Origin: an uncultured bacterium
GTDB lineage: Bacteria > Verrucomicrobiota > Lentisphaeria > Victivallales > UBA1829
Direction: 5' to 3'
Length of the DNA stretch: 64,000 bases
Assembly (NCBI GenBank): GCA_949292215.1
Contig: CASEYW010000087.1
Location: 1-64,000, forward strand
Part shown: one piece after another, positions 16,402 through 26,053 of the stretch
Layout: every line of letters starts with the position of its first letter
Position numbering within the stretch: position 1 is the first letter of the stretch
The notes under the pieces: generated by a model
The model's input: only the letters and a program-made list of their open reading frames with translations
What the model was told of the DNA's origin: nothing
Databases searched by the model: none
Program-made: the position numbers and the translations under genes

Positions 16402-16959
16402 ATGAAATCAAGCAGATTCCCATTGTTTCTTCTGCTGTTTTCAGCGGCAGGATGTTTCGCGGATGAGATTACCGGACAATTCGGATTTGAACAGCCTCTC
16501 AAACCGGGATTCGTCTGGAAAAACTCGACGGGAAAAGTCTGGTTTGCTCCGGATCCGAAAGTGATTCAGGATTTTTCCGGCACCAAATCCCATTCGGGCA
16601 GAGGAGCCTTCGGGCTCCAGGGAAAGGTCAATCTCTGCATGGACGCTCACGGATTTCTGGTGCCTGGAAAGCTCTATCGGCTTTCCGTCTGGGTAAAACC
16701 GGAAAAACTTTATCTTCCGTTTTCCCTGAACTTCATCTGGTTTGGCAAGGATGGAAAAGTGATTCAGCAGAATTCCGTCAACCGGAAACTGCGCGATACC
16801 GCATGGCAGAAGATTTCCGTGACAGCACGGGCGCCCAAAGAGTTCAAAAATGTCTATTTTCTTCTGCACAGCGAACACTCGGCAAATACCGTCTATGTTG
16901 ACGATCTCGAACTCACGGAGTCGACCGAACCCAGCAGCACAGAAAGGATTCAGCCATGA
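16402..16959 (+). CDS. Secreted jelly-roll (carbohydrate-binding-like) protein, cassette A
   Basis: Small exported protein of 185 residues. A signal peptide is clear: MKSSRFPLFLLLFSAAGCFA; the cysteine after AAG could also make it a lipoprotein. The mature part resembles CBM4/9-type jelly rolls: GFEQPLKPGFVWK at the start, SHSGRGAFGLQG, LYRLSVWVKPEKL in the middle and NTVYVDDLELTE at the end. It most likely binds a glycan at the cell surface. The upstream ATG at 16354 overlaps the -10 box and is rejected. The stop overlaps the pseudopilin start (ATGA). This gene is the extra member that the other four cassettes lack. Confidence 0.75.
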   Translation: MKSSRFPLFLLLFSAAGCFADEITGQFGFEQPLKPGFVWKNSTGKVWFAPDPKVIQDFSGTKSHSGRGAFGLQGKVNLCMDAHGFLVPGKLYRLSVWVKPEKLYLPFSLNFIWFGKDGKVIQQNSVNRKLRDTAWQKISVTARAPKEFKNVYFLLHSEHSANTVYVDDLELTESTEPSSTERIQP

Positions 16960-17720
16960 TGCAGAAAGAATACCTCTCACCATTCCGGAAAGATACGTTT
17001 ACGCTTCTTGAACTCCTCATTGTCGTGGCGGTGATCGCCATCCTTGCGGGACTTCTGCTTCCCGCTCTTCAGAGCGCCCGTGCGAAAGGCTGTACCGCGG
17101 GGTGCATGGGAAATTTACGTCAGCTCGGAATCGCGCACGCGTCCTACTTTGAAGATTTTCAGGACTACATTCCCTCCACGTTCAAACCGGTCGACACCAC
17201 CTATGTAGCAGCTTGGTGCGAAGGCGGAACTGAACATCTCAAGCACGGTTCCGGAGTCTTTTTGCAGCTCTATGTCCGTTCTTCCGCAAGCAACAACTGG
17301 AAGAACCAGAAATCCATTCTGGATGATCCCGGGCGCACCGAACCGTATACCTCCGGTTATTACACCAGCTACGCCTACAACGACAGCATCGGATCGCGCG
17401 CCGAAGCCCACAACTGGCAGAACACAAAACACGTTACAGCGCCATCCCGTCTTGTTCAATTCATTGATACCAGAACCGACGTCGGCTCCGGTTATCGTTC
17501 CGACCTGATCGACGGCTGGTACAGTCAGCCTTACTCCTACGATTTCACCGAAACAGGCGAACCCAAAGGCTCTTATTATCGGAACAACATGCTTCTCCGT
17601 CATCTGGGCTATGCGAACATCCTTCTGCTGGACGGGCATGTCTCCAAAATCCGCGGTCCCTCCACCTATGAATTCTGGGGGAGCGGTTCTCCGCTCTATT
17701 CCACCCGCAACATTTACTGA
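16956..17720 (+). CDS. Pseudopilin with H-X9-DG signature (cassette A)
   Basis: Type II secretion/type IV pilin-like protein of 254 residues. A short basic leader is followed by FTLLELLIVVAVIAILAGLL, the N-terminal methylation helix with the conserved glutamate at position 5 after the expected cleavage. The residue before that phenylalanine is threonine, not the usual glycine. CMGNLRQLG follows the helix. The C-terminal motif is H216-X9-DGH (HLGYANILLLDGH), the TIGR04294 signature common in Planctomycetota and Lentisphaerota. The globular part has many tyrosines and NNW/YY pairs. AAAGGA precedes the ATG. It sits between a putative sugar-binding protein and a large glycosidase and is probably exported with them. 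Confidence 0.9.
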   Translation: MMQKEYLSPFRKDTFTLLELLIVVAVIAILAGLLLPALQSARAKGCTAGCMGNLRQLGIAHASYFEDFQDYIPSTFKPVDTTYVAAWCEGGTEHLKHGSGVFLQLYVRSSASNNWKNQKSILDDPGRTEPYTSGYYTSYAYNDSIGSRAEAHNWQNTKHVTAPSRLVQFIDTRTDVGSGYRSDLIDGWYSQPYSYDFTETGEPKGSYYRNNMLLRHLGYANILLLDGHVSKIRGPSTYEFWGSGSPLYSTRNIY

Positions 17721-17741
17721 CATACAGCAGGAGTACCTTTC

Positions 17742-20690
17742 ATGAAAAAACAACTGTCATTTCTCTTTCTGCTTCTCTTTTCCCTGTTCCTGACGGCGGC
17801 ACCCATCCGACTCCCGGAGAAACGTCTTGCTCCGCCGCACAAGGACCAGAAGGGGCCTCAGCTCAGTGCGGTTTTCCGCCGGAGTCCCTGTTTTCCTGTC
17901 TACCGGAAAGGGGAACGCGTACAGCTCAACTGTTCTGTGAAAAACGGGGAACTGACAGCAGATGACATCCTGGTCTGGAACTTGTTCGACTGGAGAAAAA
18001 CCCTTCTGGACTCGGGCAGAATCCCCGTTTCCGCGAAGCAGATGAAAGAAGCTCTTGATCTTGAGTTCAAACCGGAAAAAGCGGGCTGCTATTTTATTGA
18101 ACTCAAACTGGAAAAAAGCGGAATCACGGTCCCGTGGGAGGGCTCGCGCCCGAAAGGCTATGTCACCTTCGGAATTCTTCCCGACCTGCAGGCTCTCCCG
18201 CTGAAAAAGCCAGAAGATTCCCGCTTCGGAATGTGCGGCATCACCAACATTGAACAAGATAAGTATGCTCCGCTTGGAACGATGCTTGGAATTCACTGGG
18301 CGGATCATATCTTTTTCCCGTTCCGGAAGGAAAAGTCGCGCGGCGAACTGAAAGAGATATCGAAACAGGAAATAGAACGCCTCTGGAGCGTGCCGTATCC
18401 GAAATCGCAGATTCAGAATCTGCGGTCAGCAGAAAACCATCGGATCGCCACCCTCAATTTCATGCACGGACTGCCCCATCATCTTGTCAAGGTTCCGGAT
18501 GAACTCAAAGGGAAAAAGATGAAAGCGCTGGAATCCGCATATATTTACAACGATCCGGTGTATTACCGTGATCTCATCGGACGAATGGTCCGCACGGTCC
18601 GCAACTACCGGGAGACAAAACTGAACTACATGACCCGCAGTCGCTACCTGATTCACTGGGAGCCGGACTGGACCTGGCGCGGAACGACAGACGAATTTCT
18701 GCAGATGTACCGGGATGCCTCACAGGCGATCCGTGAAAACGATCCCTCCGGAATGCTCCTCGGAGCGAACTACGGAGTCCTTGAGCGAGCAGTTCCACGG
18801 ATGCGCGAACTCTTTGAGAAAGGACTCGGCAACTACATTCAGGGAGTCGCGGTTCATCTCTACTTTCTTCCTATCCGCGCACTGCCGGAAGACAAAAACC
18901 TCCACGGCAACTGCCGGGAGATACGTCATCTCACCGACCGCTGGATCGGGAAAGACGCCCCTCTCATGAACACTGAATGGGGTACCTGTGCAGTCAAAAC
19001 GCTCCTTGTTGACCATCCGCTCCTCCTGAACCACATGTACCGTTTCATCCGCGGTCATCTGATCGCCCTTGGCGAAGGATTCAACACAACGTATTTCTTC
19101 TATTCCACCGACTACAACTTCATCGGCTATCCGGACGGCGGAGAACACGGATACGGCATGACCTTCAATCTTTCCAGTACGAATTTCGGCGGACTCAACA
19201 GTCAGCCGAAACCGACCTATATGGCGGCAGCCGCCATGACGCGACTCCTGGAAGGCACCAGGTCACTCGGACGCCTCGACTATCTTGATCCGGACGTGTT
19301 TGTTTATACGTTCCGCCGCGGAACGGAAAATCTGCTTGCCGCCTGGAGTCCCTATGGTCCGCGTAAAATTACCCTCCGGACAGGGAAAGAGATGGTGATC
19401 GGATTCGATATCATGGGAAATCCCGAAGTTCTCAACTCTCCGGGAGGCATTCTTTCAATCCGTGCGGATGAATACCCGGTTTACATTCTCGGCGTCTCGG
19501 ACAAGGCACTGGCAAGTGCTCCGCGTTCGGAATCCTCAATCTTCCGGGTACCTGCCGCAGAACTGGCCTCAGCATCTCCGCTGACGGAACTCCTGACGAA
19601 AAAAGGTCAGTCGCAAAAACTGGATTTCCGTTTGCACAGAGAAGGCAGGGATACCTTCCCGGTAAAAAATGGAAGACTGCCGGAAGAGATCGTTTCCGGA
19701 CCGCGCCTGCTGGAAGCATTCGATCAACACGGAAACTATCTGGAAAGCATGATGGTGAACATCGTCTCCCCGGTCCGGATTACAGGAATTGACGATCTTC
19801 CCGAAAAGAACGGCCGTCTGACCGCCGGAGTCCGGTTAACCAACACCTCGCAGACTCCGAGGACCGTCTCCGTTCAGTTGAGCTATGCAAAAAATCCGGG
19901 TCCTGTGAAGAAACTGACTCTGCAACCGGGAGAAAACACGACTCTTCCATTCGATGTGACACGTCTTTATCAGGGCTGTCCCCTCGCGGAACTCTCCGCT
20001 GCCGCATTCACAAAACACGGACTGGAAACGGAATTCATCCGCCCGAACTGGGGAGTTACTCATGCAACGGAACTGAACCCGGTCATCGACGGCAAACTGG
20101 AGGAATGGCCGGCAGATGCCTTTTCCAAGTTCCTCGGCAAAGAGATCCTTGTTCGTCCGGAAGGATGGCGCGGCAACAGCGATTTCAGTGTCCGTTACCA
20201 GACCGCCGCCAGCGAAAAGGGAATCGCCGTCGCACTGGAAGTTTCAGACGACATCGACTGTTATCAGACAAAACTGGATACACCGTGGCGTGCGGATTCC
20301 GTTCTCTTTGCCGTCGGACTCGATTCGGATCGGCACGGCTCCTGGGAGCGCATCCGTTTCTTCTCCATCGGACGCGATGAAAACGGACAGCCGGTCGTCC
20401 ACTCCATGATCGGACTGCCGCCGAATCAGCAGCTCTACCGGGTGGACAAAACAACCGTGGACGCCGCTGTCCGACGGGAGGAATCCGCGAAAAAAACCGT
20501 TTATGAATTTTTCCTTCCCTGGAAAAGCATTGGGGAAAAGGTCTCCACATTCGGACTCGGGATCGCGCTGATGGATGCGGACAGTGCGGAAGATGTTGCC
20601 AGAGACCGTCATCGCGAGCTCAATCTGATGGGAGGCATCCCGTTCTTCATGTCCAGCGCCTTGATGAGCAGTGTCATCCGTCAGCCGTAA
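17742..20690 (+). CDS. Large secreted glycosidase, clan GH-A-like, with C-terminal CBM9-like domain (cassette A)
   Basis: Exported enzyme of 982 residues: signal peptide about 1-20 (KKQLSFLFLLLFSLFLTAA), an N-terminal beta domain (to about 150), a TIM-barrel-like catalytic region (about 150-520), Ig-like beta domains and a C-terminal domain (about 785-980) beginning PVIDGKLEEWPADAFSKFL with SDDIDCYQTKL and FFLPWKSIG, the pattern of CBM9-like sugar-binding domains. Candidate catalytic glutamates are E307 in HWEPDW, in place of the more common NEP, and E412 in NTEWGTC. The GH family is not certain; GH39/GH5-like is my best reading. It ends 11 nt before the stop of the convergent cassette B enzyme with no terminator between them. 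Confidence 0.8.
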   Translation: MKKQLSFLFLLLFSLFLTAAPIRLPEKRLAPPHKDQKGPQLSAVFRRSPCFPVYRKGERVQLNCSVKNGELTADDILVWNLFDWRKTLLDSGRIPVSAKQMKEALDLEFKPEKAGCYFIELKLEKSGITVPWEGSRPKGYVTFGILPDLQALPLKKPEDSRFGMCGITNIEQDKYAPLGTMLGIHWADHIFFPFRKEKSRGELKEISKQEIERLWSVPYPKSQIQNLRSAENHRIATLNFMHGLPHHLVKVPDELKGKKMKALESAYIYNDPVYYRDLIGRMVRTVRNYRETKLNYMTRSRYLIHWEPDWTWRGTTDEFLQMYRDASQAIRENDPSGMLLGANYGVLERAVPRMRELFEKGLGNYIQGVAVHLYFLPIRALPEDKNLHGNCREIRHLTDRWIGKDAPLMNTEWGTCAVKTLLVDHPLLLNHMYRFIRGHLIALGEGFNTTYFFYSTDYNFIGYPDGGEHGYGMTFNLSSTNFGGLNSQPKPTYMAAAAMTRLLEGTRSLGRLDYLDPDVFVYTFRRGTENLLAAWSPYGPRKITLRTGKEMVIGFDIMGNPEVLNSPGGILSIRADEYPVYILGVSDKALASAPRSESSIFRVPAAELASASPLTELLTKKGQSQKLDFRLHREGRDTFPVKNGRLPEEIVSGPRLLEAFDQHGNYLESMMVNIVSPVRITGIDDLPEKNGRLTAGVRLTNTSQTPRTVSVQLSYAKNPGPVKKLTLQPGENTTLPFDVTRLYQGCPLAELSAAAFTKHGLETEFIRPNWGVTHATELNPVIDGKLEEWPADAFSKFLGKEILVRPEGWRGNSDFSVRYQTAASEKGIAVALEVSDDIDCYQTKLDTPWRADSVLFAVGLDSDRHGSWERIRFFSIGRDENGQPVVHSMIGLPPNQQLYRVDKTTVDAAVRREESAKKTVYEFFLPWKSIGEKVSTFGLGIALMDADSAEDVARDRHRELNLMGGIPFFMSSALMSSVIRQP

Positions 20691-20701
20691 GGCTGCCTGT
20701 C

Positions 20702-23700
20702 TCATTCAAACGACAGAATGCGGAAATGGATCGGATTCCGGCTATCTCCGGCAAGAGCGGCCTGAAGTTTCCTGCCGGAACCGTCGTTTTCATTGCCCAG
20801 AAGGTTGAAGCGCAGAAATGCGGGAGCCTTGTCCATGCCGAGCGCACGCCAGGGGATTTCCGCTTCATAAACGGTCTGTTTCTCCGCTTCCCGGCGCTCC
20901 GTTTTCAGGCGGATTTTTTCCGGAGTCTCTCCGGGAATTCCCCTTGACCAGAAAAAGACCTCCGAATTGCGGTTCTCCCGGCACGTGAACCCGATTTCCC
21001 AAATGCCCGCCTGTCCCGGCACGGCGAGAAGCAGCTGAATGTTATCTCCCCGCCAGACCTCAGCTCCCTGATACGGCTGGAAATGGATGTCATCCGATAC
21101 AACGCATTTCAGAATCAGAGAATCGGAACTCCTGCGGAAAAAGACGCGCATGGAGAAATCGTCTTTTCCTTTCCAGAGATCGTGCATTCCAGGAATGTTG
21201 AGAGTCAGGCGGTGCATCTGGTCCGCACGGTCCAGCAGCAGATCCGGCGAAGCGCGGAATCCCGTATCCGGAACCGTCAATACCGGAACCGGTTTCAGTA
21301 TGATCTGCGATCGTAATCCAAGTTCGCGGATCTCCAGAGGCAGAACAATTCTGCCCTGCTCTCCAGCCGGAATTCCATGAAAACTCTGTCTGCTTACACT
21401 GTTTGCCGGAATCCCGAACGTGCGTTCACAGATCCGGAATTCCAGCATTCTGGAAAAGGGATTCCGGAATTCCAGCGCAACCGATGCCCCGGCTCCATGT
21501 TTCAACGTCGCATGAAGCAGACTCCACACAGGGCACATTCTGCTTTTTCCATTCCCCTTTTTCAGACGGAGAAAACCGGGCTGGGAACCGATCTCCACCT
21601 GTGCGATTCCCCGATCCGTCCGCAGAGAGGCGACATTCCCGAACACATCCACCGTTTCCGCCTCGGCGGCTCCTTCCAGCCAGAGCAATCGAACAGGTGT
21701 CACGGAAGAATCGTTCCAGAAGGCGTAGATGGATTCCCCGCCTGAACGAAAACGGTAAAGAGAAAACTCATTCATGGAACAGTCGCGCTCGAACTCAGCA
21801 CGTTTCAGCACCGAGGTCAAAGTGTTATAGACGACAAATGCCGCCTTCGGCTGGAAATCGTAAGTGAAAAGTCCGAAATTATGCTCTGCATTGAACGGAT
21901 CGGTCCCATCGTTCTTCAAGTCGTACCAGAAATAGCCGATTGCCCCGTTGGCAAATGCGTAAATCAGCTTCCGGAACAGGACGGTTCCCTGTTCATATTC
22001 TGTCAGGTTGACACTCGGAATACCGGTTTCGCCGGCAATCCACGGAATCTGTTCGATGCCGATTTTTTTCCGCAATTCCAGCAGGTACCGGATATCGCGC
22101 CGATAGAGATCGAACGAATCATGACCATGATGCGCAATCACATCGTAATACCCCTTTGCCGCCCTCAGGACCTTTTCCGCATAACGGGGATCCGTAAACA
22201 CCGGATTCGGACTGGCACGGGTGAACCCGGGAGTGGTGACCAGAATTTCCGGAGCAATCCGTTTTGTTTCCTCATAGACAATTTTCTGGAGTTCTGCACA
22301 CTCCTCCGGAGAAAAGTTTGCCGAACCGAAATGTTCCGGCTCATTCCACGACTCAATCAGGAGAACGTTTTTTCTACCGTATTCCACGGCGGCATGAATC
22401 CAGCGGCGGAACGCGGCAGGATCCGGGGGAACCTTTCCGGGCCACTTCTTTCCGGCGGCACGAGGAGAATGTTTCGGAACAAATGGAATCCAGTTTTTTC
22501 TGTCTGCCCAGGCGGGAGAATTGCCGACCGTCGCCATGAAGCGGATTCCATAGTGATCAAAAATCCGTTTTCTTTCATCAAACGAATCGAAACGGAAGGG
22601 ACTCTCCGCGTCCCGCTGGATTCTTCCCCACTCCATGCTGTTGCGGAGCGCACGGATTCCAATGGAGGAAAGGACTCTTCCGGCAAGATTCAGCTCTTCC
22701 GGAGAAAAACGCTGTGCGTGATAACAGATTCCAAACAGAAAACGCCCATCCTCCGGAAACGGTCCGGAAGGGTTCAGTACCGCAAAAGAATTGCGTCCTT
22801 TCCGGATTCCCTCTCTGCCGGGAATGGAAAGCCGGTAATCAATGTAGTAGATACCGCAGCGCTTTCTTTCCGGCATCCGGAAGGAGAGACTCTCCCCGGG
22901 AGCGACAACGGCATGATGTTCTTCCCGATGCAGAATTTGAAAGCTGTCACGCAAAACAAGTTCAATCCGCACCGGGGTTTTCGTTTGCAGATTGTTCCGG
23001 AAACAAATGGAAGCGCATCGATCCTTTGTTCCCGGCAGAATGAGTCCTGCCTTCTGCGGAGTCCCGCTGACTTCAAAGGCGTCAACCATCCGCATGGGAA
23101 CGGCAAGGTGAATGTCGTACAGCTTCAGGACCGTCCCGGAAACATGGGAAAGAAACTCCAGCCCGTAATGAAACGGCGGACGCGCAGCCCGATCCGTTTT
23201 TCCCGCGAAAATACAGGTCCTCCGTCCCGGAGCCAGAACAACCGGATCACATGGATAGCGCCTGAAAGAAGCATCCAGAACAACCGGACGGACAGACACG
23301 GAACCGGACACAAGTTCCAAATCCAGCCGGAACTGCTGAATTGCAGGATACGTATTGTTCCGTTTTGTCGTCTCGAAGCGGGAGGTTCCCTTGGGAAGAG
23401 TCATCCGGAGTTCCCCTGCTTTCCTTTCCAGACGCCCGTTCCGCAAAACGGGCGCGGTATGATAGAAAGGATCCGGAAAAAGAATTTTTGGTTTCACCGA
23501 CAGCCATGCCGCAGCGAAATCATCCATCCCTTTGACAAGATCAATCTTTCCGACCCCCACACGGTTCCGATCCCCCGGCTCTTTCCCCTGAAACAGCACC
23601 CCGAATCCCCGGAAACGGATCGGAAACTTCATGGGACCGTTTTTCCGGGAAGCGGCATCCGCGTTTTCCGCATCCGGGGAGAACCGGAAAAGAACGGTCC

Positions 23701-24079
23701 GAGCCCCGCCCCCCATTCCCTGGAGATCACGATTGAACACATATCGTTTCCCACGTGCGTCAAGAAAATGCAGAGCAAAAATCAGTACGGAGTGTCTCTC
23801 CGGCAGGAACAGCTCAACCTCCACCGCGAACTCCTTTGCAGGAAGGATTTTCCCGGAACTGTTCAAAATCAGTTCTCCGTAGGGGGAGAGAACAGGATTC
23901 CCGGAAAAAAGAAGATATTGTTTCCCCTCTTCGGCAAATCGTTCCGTGCGAATGCCGCGGGAATGCCGGTCCGGAACCTGAAACGGTGGGAAGGCTCTGC
24001 TGAAATCGGCAAGAATTCCGGCGGAAAGAGACGCGCATGTCGCGAGAAGCCCAAAAAACGATGCAAACCGCTTCATCAT
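20702..24079 (-). CDS. Large secreted glycosidase, GH39-like, with C-terminal CBM9-like domain (cassette B)
   Basis: Exported protein of 1125 residues: signal peptide MMKRFASFFGLLATCASLSA, N-terminal beta domains (to about 470), TIM barrel (about 470-800) and beta domains ending in a CBM9-like domain (about 960-1125). Acid/base candidate E580 in ESWNEPEHF; nucleophile candidate E684 in IAGETGIPS. It is clearly a paralogue of the cassette D enzyme: both have a GAIGYFWYDLKNDG-type segment followed by a D-P-[FY]-N-[AS]-E-H motif, and a closing domain with a conserved VSDDIHFQP/VCDDVHVQP stretch. Start ATG 24079 or the adjacent ATG 24076, 10 nt after the pseudopilin stop. Substrate is unknown. 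Confidence 0.85.
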   Translation of the reverse strand: MMKRFASFFGLLATCASLSAGILADFSRAFPPFQVPDRHSRGIRTERFAEEGKQYLLFSGNPVLSPYGELILNSSGKILPAKEFAVEVELFLPERHSVLIFALHFLDARGKRYVFNRDLQGMGGGARTVLFRFSPDAENADAASRKNGPMKFPIRFRGFGVLFQGKEPGDRNRVGVGKIDLVKGMDDFAAAWLSVKPKILFPDPFYHTAPVLRNGRLERKAGELRMTLPKGTSRFETTKRNNTYPAIQQFRLDLELVSGSVSVRPVVLDASFRRYPCDPVVLAPGRRTCIFAGKTDRAARPPFHYGLEFLSHVSGTVLKLYDIHLAVPMRMVDAFEVSGTPQKAGLILPGTKDRCASICFRNNLQTKTPVRIELVLRDSFQILHREEHHAVVAPGESLSFRMPERKRCGIYYIDYRLSIPGREGIRKGRNSFAVLNPSGPFPEDGRFLFGICYHAQRFSPEELNLAGRVLSSIGIRALRNSMEWGRIQRDAESPFRFDSFDERKRIFDHYGIRFMATVGNSPAWADRKNWIPFVPKHSPRAAGKKWPGKVPPDPAAFRRWIHAAVEYGRKNVLLIESWNEPEHFGSANFSPEECAELQKIVYEETKRIAPEILVTTPGFTRASPNPVFTDPRYAEKVLRAAKGYYDVIAHHGHDSFDLYRRDIRYLLELRKKIGIEQIPWIAGETGIPSVNLTEYEQGTVLFRKLIYAFANGAIGYFWYDLKNDGTDPFNAEHNFGLFTYDFQPKAAFVVYNTLTSVLKRAEFERDCSMNEFSLYRFRSGGESIYAFWNDSSVTPVRLLWLEGAAEAETVDVFGNVASLRTDRGIAQVEIGSQPGFLRLKKGNGKSRMCPVWSLLHATLKHGAGASVALEFRNPFSRMLEFRICERTFGIPANSVSRQSFHGIPAGEQGRIVLPLEIRELGLRSQIILKPVPVLTVPDTGFRASPDLLLDRADQMHRLTLNIPGMHDLWKGKDDFSMRVFFRRSSDSLILKCVVSDDIHFQPYQGAEVWRGDNIQLLLAVPGQAGIWEIGFTCRENRNSEVFFWSRGIPGETPEKIRLKTERREAEKQTVYEAEIPWRALGMDKAPAFLRFNLLGNENDGSGRKLQAALAGDSRNPIHFRILSFE

Positions 24080-24089
24080 GCGTCCCCGC

Positions 24090-24836
24090 TCAGTTGATCC
24101 GGATCCGCGCAGAGTTCAGGATGATGCTCCGGACCTTCATCGGAGAGGACATCAGTTTTGCCTGGGAATCCAGCGAAATATGGCCATCTGCATAGCCGGC
24201 GGTCATGCGTTCCGCGTGGGAAAGGTGCAATCCGGTTTTTCCGCCTTCATATGCACTGGCGGAGGTAATGGAAAATGCACAGAATTGATCCGGCGTATAA
24301 GCGGAACTGTACGAAGTTTCCGCAAGAACCAGGATTTGAGAAGCCTGTTTCATTCCGCTTTGGCGGTAATATTTCCCGGAATCGTTCAAGATGTAATTTC
24401 CCAGGGTTTCTTGCTTCTTGCTGTAATCGTCGTCATGATTATTGACGCCGTAAGTGTTCCAGTGATAAAACGTCCCGTTGGTTTTCCGGATTTCAGCCGC
24501 CTTTACCGTCTTGACGGAAGGACACACGGTAATTGCTCTCATTTTCTTGATGTAATCCAGCGTAAAAAGCACACGAGACCAGTAATAGGTTTCTCCCTTC
24601 CCCATGAAATTGGCAATGTTCGCCGGCATCAGACCGTTGTTGTCATCCGCATAGAACATCTGCGCCTTCATCATATTGGAAAGGTTGCCGACACAGCTGA
24701 TCGCTCTTCCTTTTTCCCGCGCACTGTTCAGTGCCGGAAGAAGCATTGCAGCAAGGACTGCAATGATCGCAATCACGATCAAGAGCTCCAGCAGTGTAAA
24801 ATTCCGGGATTTTATCCGTTCGGAACGAGATTTCAT
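24090..24836 (-). CDS. Pseudopilin with H-X9-DG signature (cassette B)
   Basis: 248 residues. Basic leader MKSRSERIKSRN then [20 protein letters not shown]; asparagine replaces the glycine normally found before the cleavage site. CVGNLSNMM follows the helix and VCPSVK supplies a second conserved cysteine, which may form a disulfide. H207-X9-DGH near the C terminus (HAERMTAGYADGH). The start overlaps the regulator stop by 4 nt, so regulator and pseudopilin are translationally coupled. Confidence 0.92.
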   Translation of the reverse strand: MKSRSERIKSRNFTLLELLIVIAIIAVLAAMLLPALNSAREKGRAISCVGNLSNMMKAQMFYADDNNGLMPANIANFMGKGETYYWSRVLFTLDYIKKMRAITVCPSVKTVKAAEIRKTNGTFYHWNTYGVNNHDDDYSKKQETLGNYILNDSGKYYRQSGMKQASQILVLAETSYSSAYTPDQFCAFSITSASAYEGGKTGLHLSHAERMTAGYADGHISLDSQAKLMSSPMKVRSIILNSARIRIN

Positions 24837-25882
24837 TTCAAGGACTCCTTTCCTTCTGTTTGGTGCTCCATGATTTTCGGCGACACATACCGGCAGCCGA
24901 ACGGCTCTCCGCGGAAGAGAGCCTCTACACCGTCGACCAGCATGTCCACGGTTTTCTCCACATCAAAAACAATACTCGCGGCAATGGAACAGGAGGAGGA
25001 TGCAGGCAATCCGCTTCCATTCACAATGCAGAGCCGCTCAGCAGCGGAAGTCCCCAGATCGTGCAGCACACGGACAAGCGGTTCCGAATTGGTCACAAAA
25101 CAACCGGTAAACGCCATGCCGCGCATCCTGAAATATTCCATCAGGAATTCTTCCGCCCGGGCTTCAGAAGACTCTCCGTTTTTGAGATGGCAGTCGATCA
25201 CTTCCGCATCCACTCCATTTACCCGCATATAGTTCAAAAAACCGCTGATTTTTTTCCGGCAGGTCAGTCCGAGCGGCTCCGTGATGACCGCAGCGGCCCT
25301 GCGATGCCCGTGCCGGAGCAGATAATCCGCTGCCAGCATCCCGAACAGTTCCTGCTGAAGATCCAGAAGATCTGCATGGAACAACGCAATACCGGAATCA
25401 AAAAAAATCACAGGGATTCCCAACTGTGATAAAATGGAGATTTTTTCCATATCTCCTTTTTCCAGCCAGAGAATGATTACATCCGCCATCGAACGGTCCA
25501 GCCCGCGAAGCACACTATTCAAATTCTCCGTGCAGTAGCGAATCTCCGAAAATGCACAGGATTTCCGTTTCTTGAATTCGGACCGTATCATTCCGGAAAA
25601 CAGTTCCGCATGAGGACACGGCCAGTCCACACGAAGAAACAGAACCCGCTTCTTCTGAGACTTGCCCCCTTCACAGAGAAACATTCCAGCCCGCGGCTCC
25701 GTTCTAAGATATCCCCGCCGTTTCAGACGTTGCAAAACCAGATTCAAAGTCTGCCGGGAGCATCCGTACTGAGTCAGGAGAGTGCGGTAAGAAGGCAATC
25801 GTTTCCCCTCCGGAAAAAACAGAAAATCCTGCATCAGTTTTTCCGATAAAGAACTCACTTCCATTCCGATGTCTTTCGGCAT
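24833..25882 (-). CDS. GntR-type regulator with LacI-like sensor domain (cassette B)
   Basis: 349 residues: winged helix (about 15-75; GKRLPSYRTLLTQYGCSRQT and RGYLRTEPRAGMF) and a LacI-like periplasmic-binding fold (about 80-335) with LLRHGHRRAAAVITEP. It resembles the cassette D regulator (MLAADYLLRHGHR against [20 protein letters not shown] against QVQNGEP). It is the first gene of its own operon, so it controls the pseudopilin and glycosidase through autoregulation. A consensus promoter with a 12-bp palindrome lies 35-80 nt upstream; GGGGATGAT precedes the ATG. Confidence 0.9.
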   Translation of the reverse strand: MPKDIGMEVSSLSEKLMQDFLFFPEGKRLPSYRTLLTQYGCSRQTLNLVLQRLKRRGYLRTEPRAGMFLCEGGKSQKKRVLFLRVDWPCPHAELFSGMIRSEFKKRKSCAFSEIRYCTENLNSVLRGLDRSMADVIILWLEKGDMEKISILSQLGIPVIFFDSGIALFHADLLDLQQELFGMLAADYLLRHGHRRAAAVITEPLGLTCRKKISGFLNYMRVNGVDAEVIDCHLKNGESSEARAEEFLMEYFRMRGMAFTGCFVTNSEPLVRVLHDLGTSAAERLCIVNGSGLPASSSCSIAASIVFDVEKTVDMLVDGVEALFRGEPFGCRYVSPKIMEHQTEGKESLK

Positions 25883-25916
25883 ATCATCCCCGAATCATGT
25901 TCCATTCTGTTGACAT

Positions 25917-25945
25917 ATTATATCTTTTTTGTACAGATTTGTCAA
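25917..25945 (-). promoter_or_regulatory. Consensus sigma-70 promoter of cassette B
   Basis: Minus strand: TTGACA (25945-25940), 17-nt spacer, TATAAT (25922-25917). Both boxes match the consensus fully, so the operon must rely on repression. Confidence 0.92.
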
Positions 25946-25959
25946 CACTGTACAAAAAA
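25925..25959. promoter_or_regulatory. 12-bp inverted-repeat operator, cassette B
   Basis: TTTTTTGTACAG (25925-25936) and CTGTACAAAAAA (25948-25959) are perfect inverted repeats 11 nt apart. They enclose the -35 box and most of the spacer, an ideal place for a repressor dimer. The GTAC half-site core suits a GntR winged helix. Confidence 0.85.
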
Positions 25960-26027
25960 ACCTTTCTGTTTTCCGCCAACTGTGCCGGCGAATTCGAAAG
26001 GTCGGAACAAGAGAGATGGAAAGCGGT

Positions 26028-26046
26028 TTCCCGGAAATTCCGGGAA
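26028..26046. repeat. 19-nt palindrome after the cassette C glycosidase
   Basis: TTCCCGGAAATTCCGGGAA is a perfect palindrome apart from the central base, 7 nt past the stop of the minus-strand enzyme gene. No T-run follows on either strand, so it is not a standard terminator; it may protect the mRNA 3' end. Confidence 0.4.
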
Positions 26047-26053
26047 CACAGTT

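Noticed and set aside
21881-24097. 738-codon plus-strand frame over the cassette B enzyme
   Set aside because: The minus-strand enzyme has a signal peptide, catalytic motifs and a paralogue; the plus frame has none.
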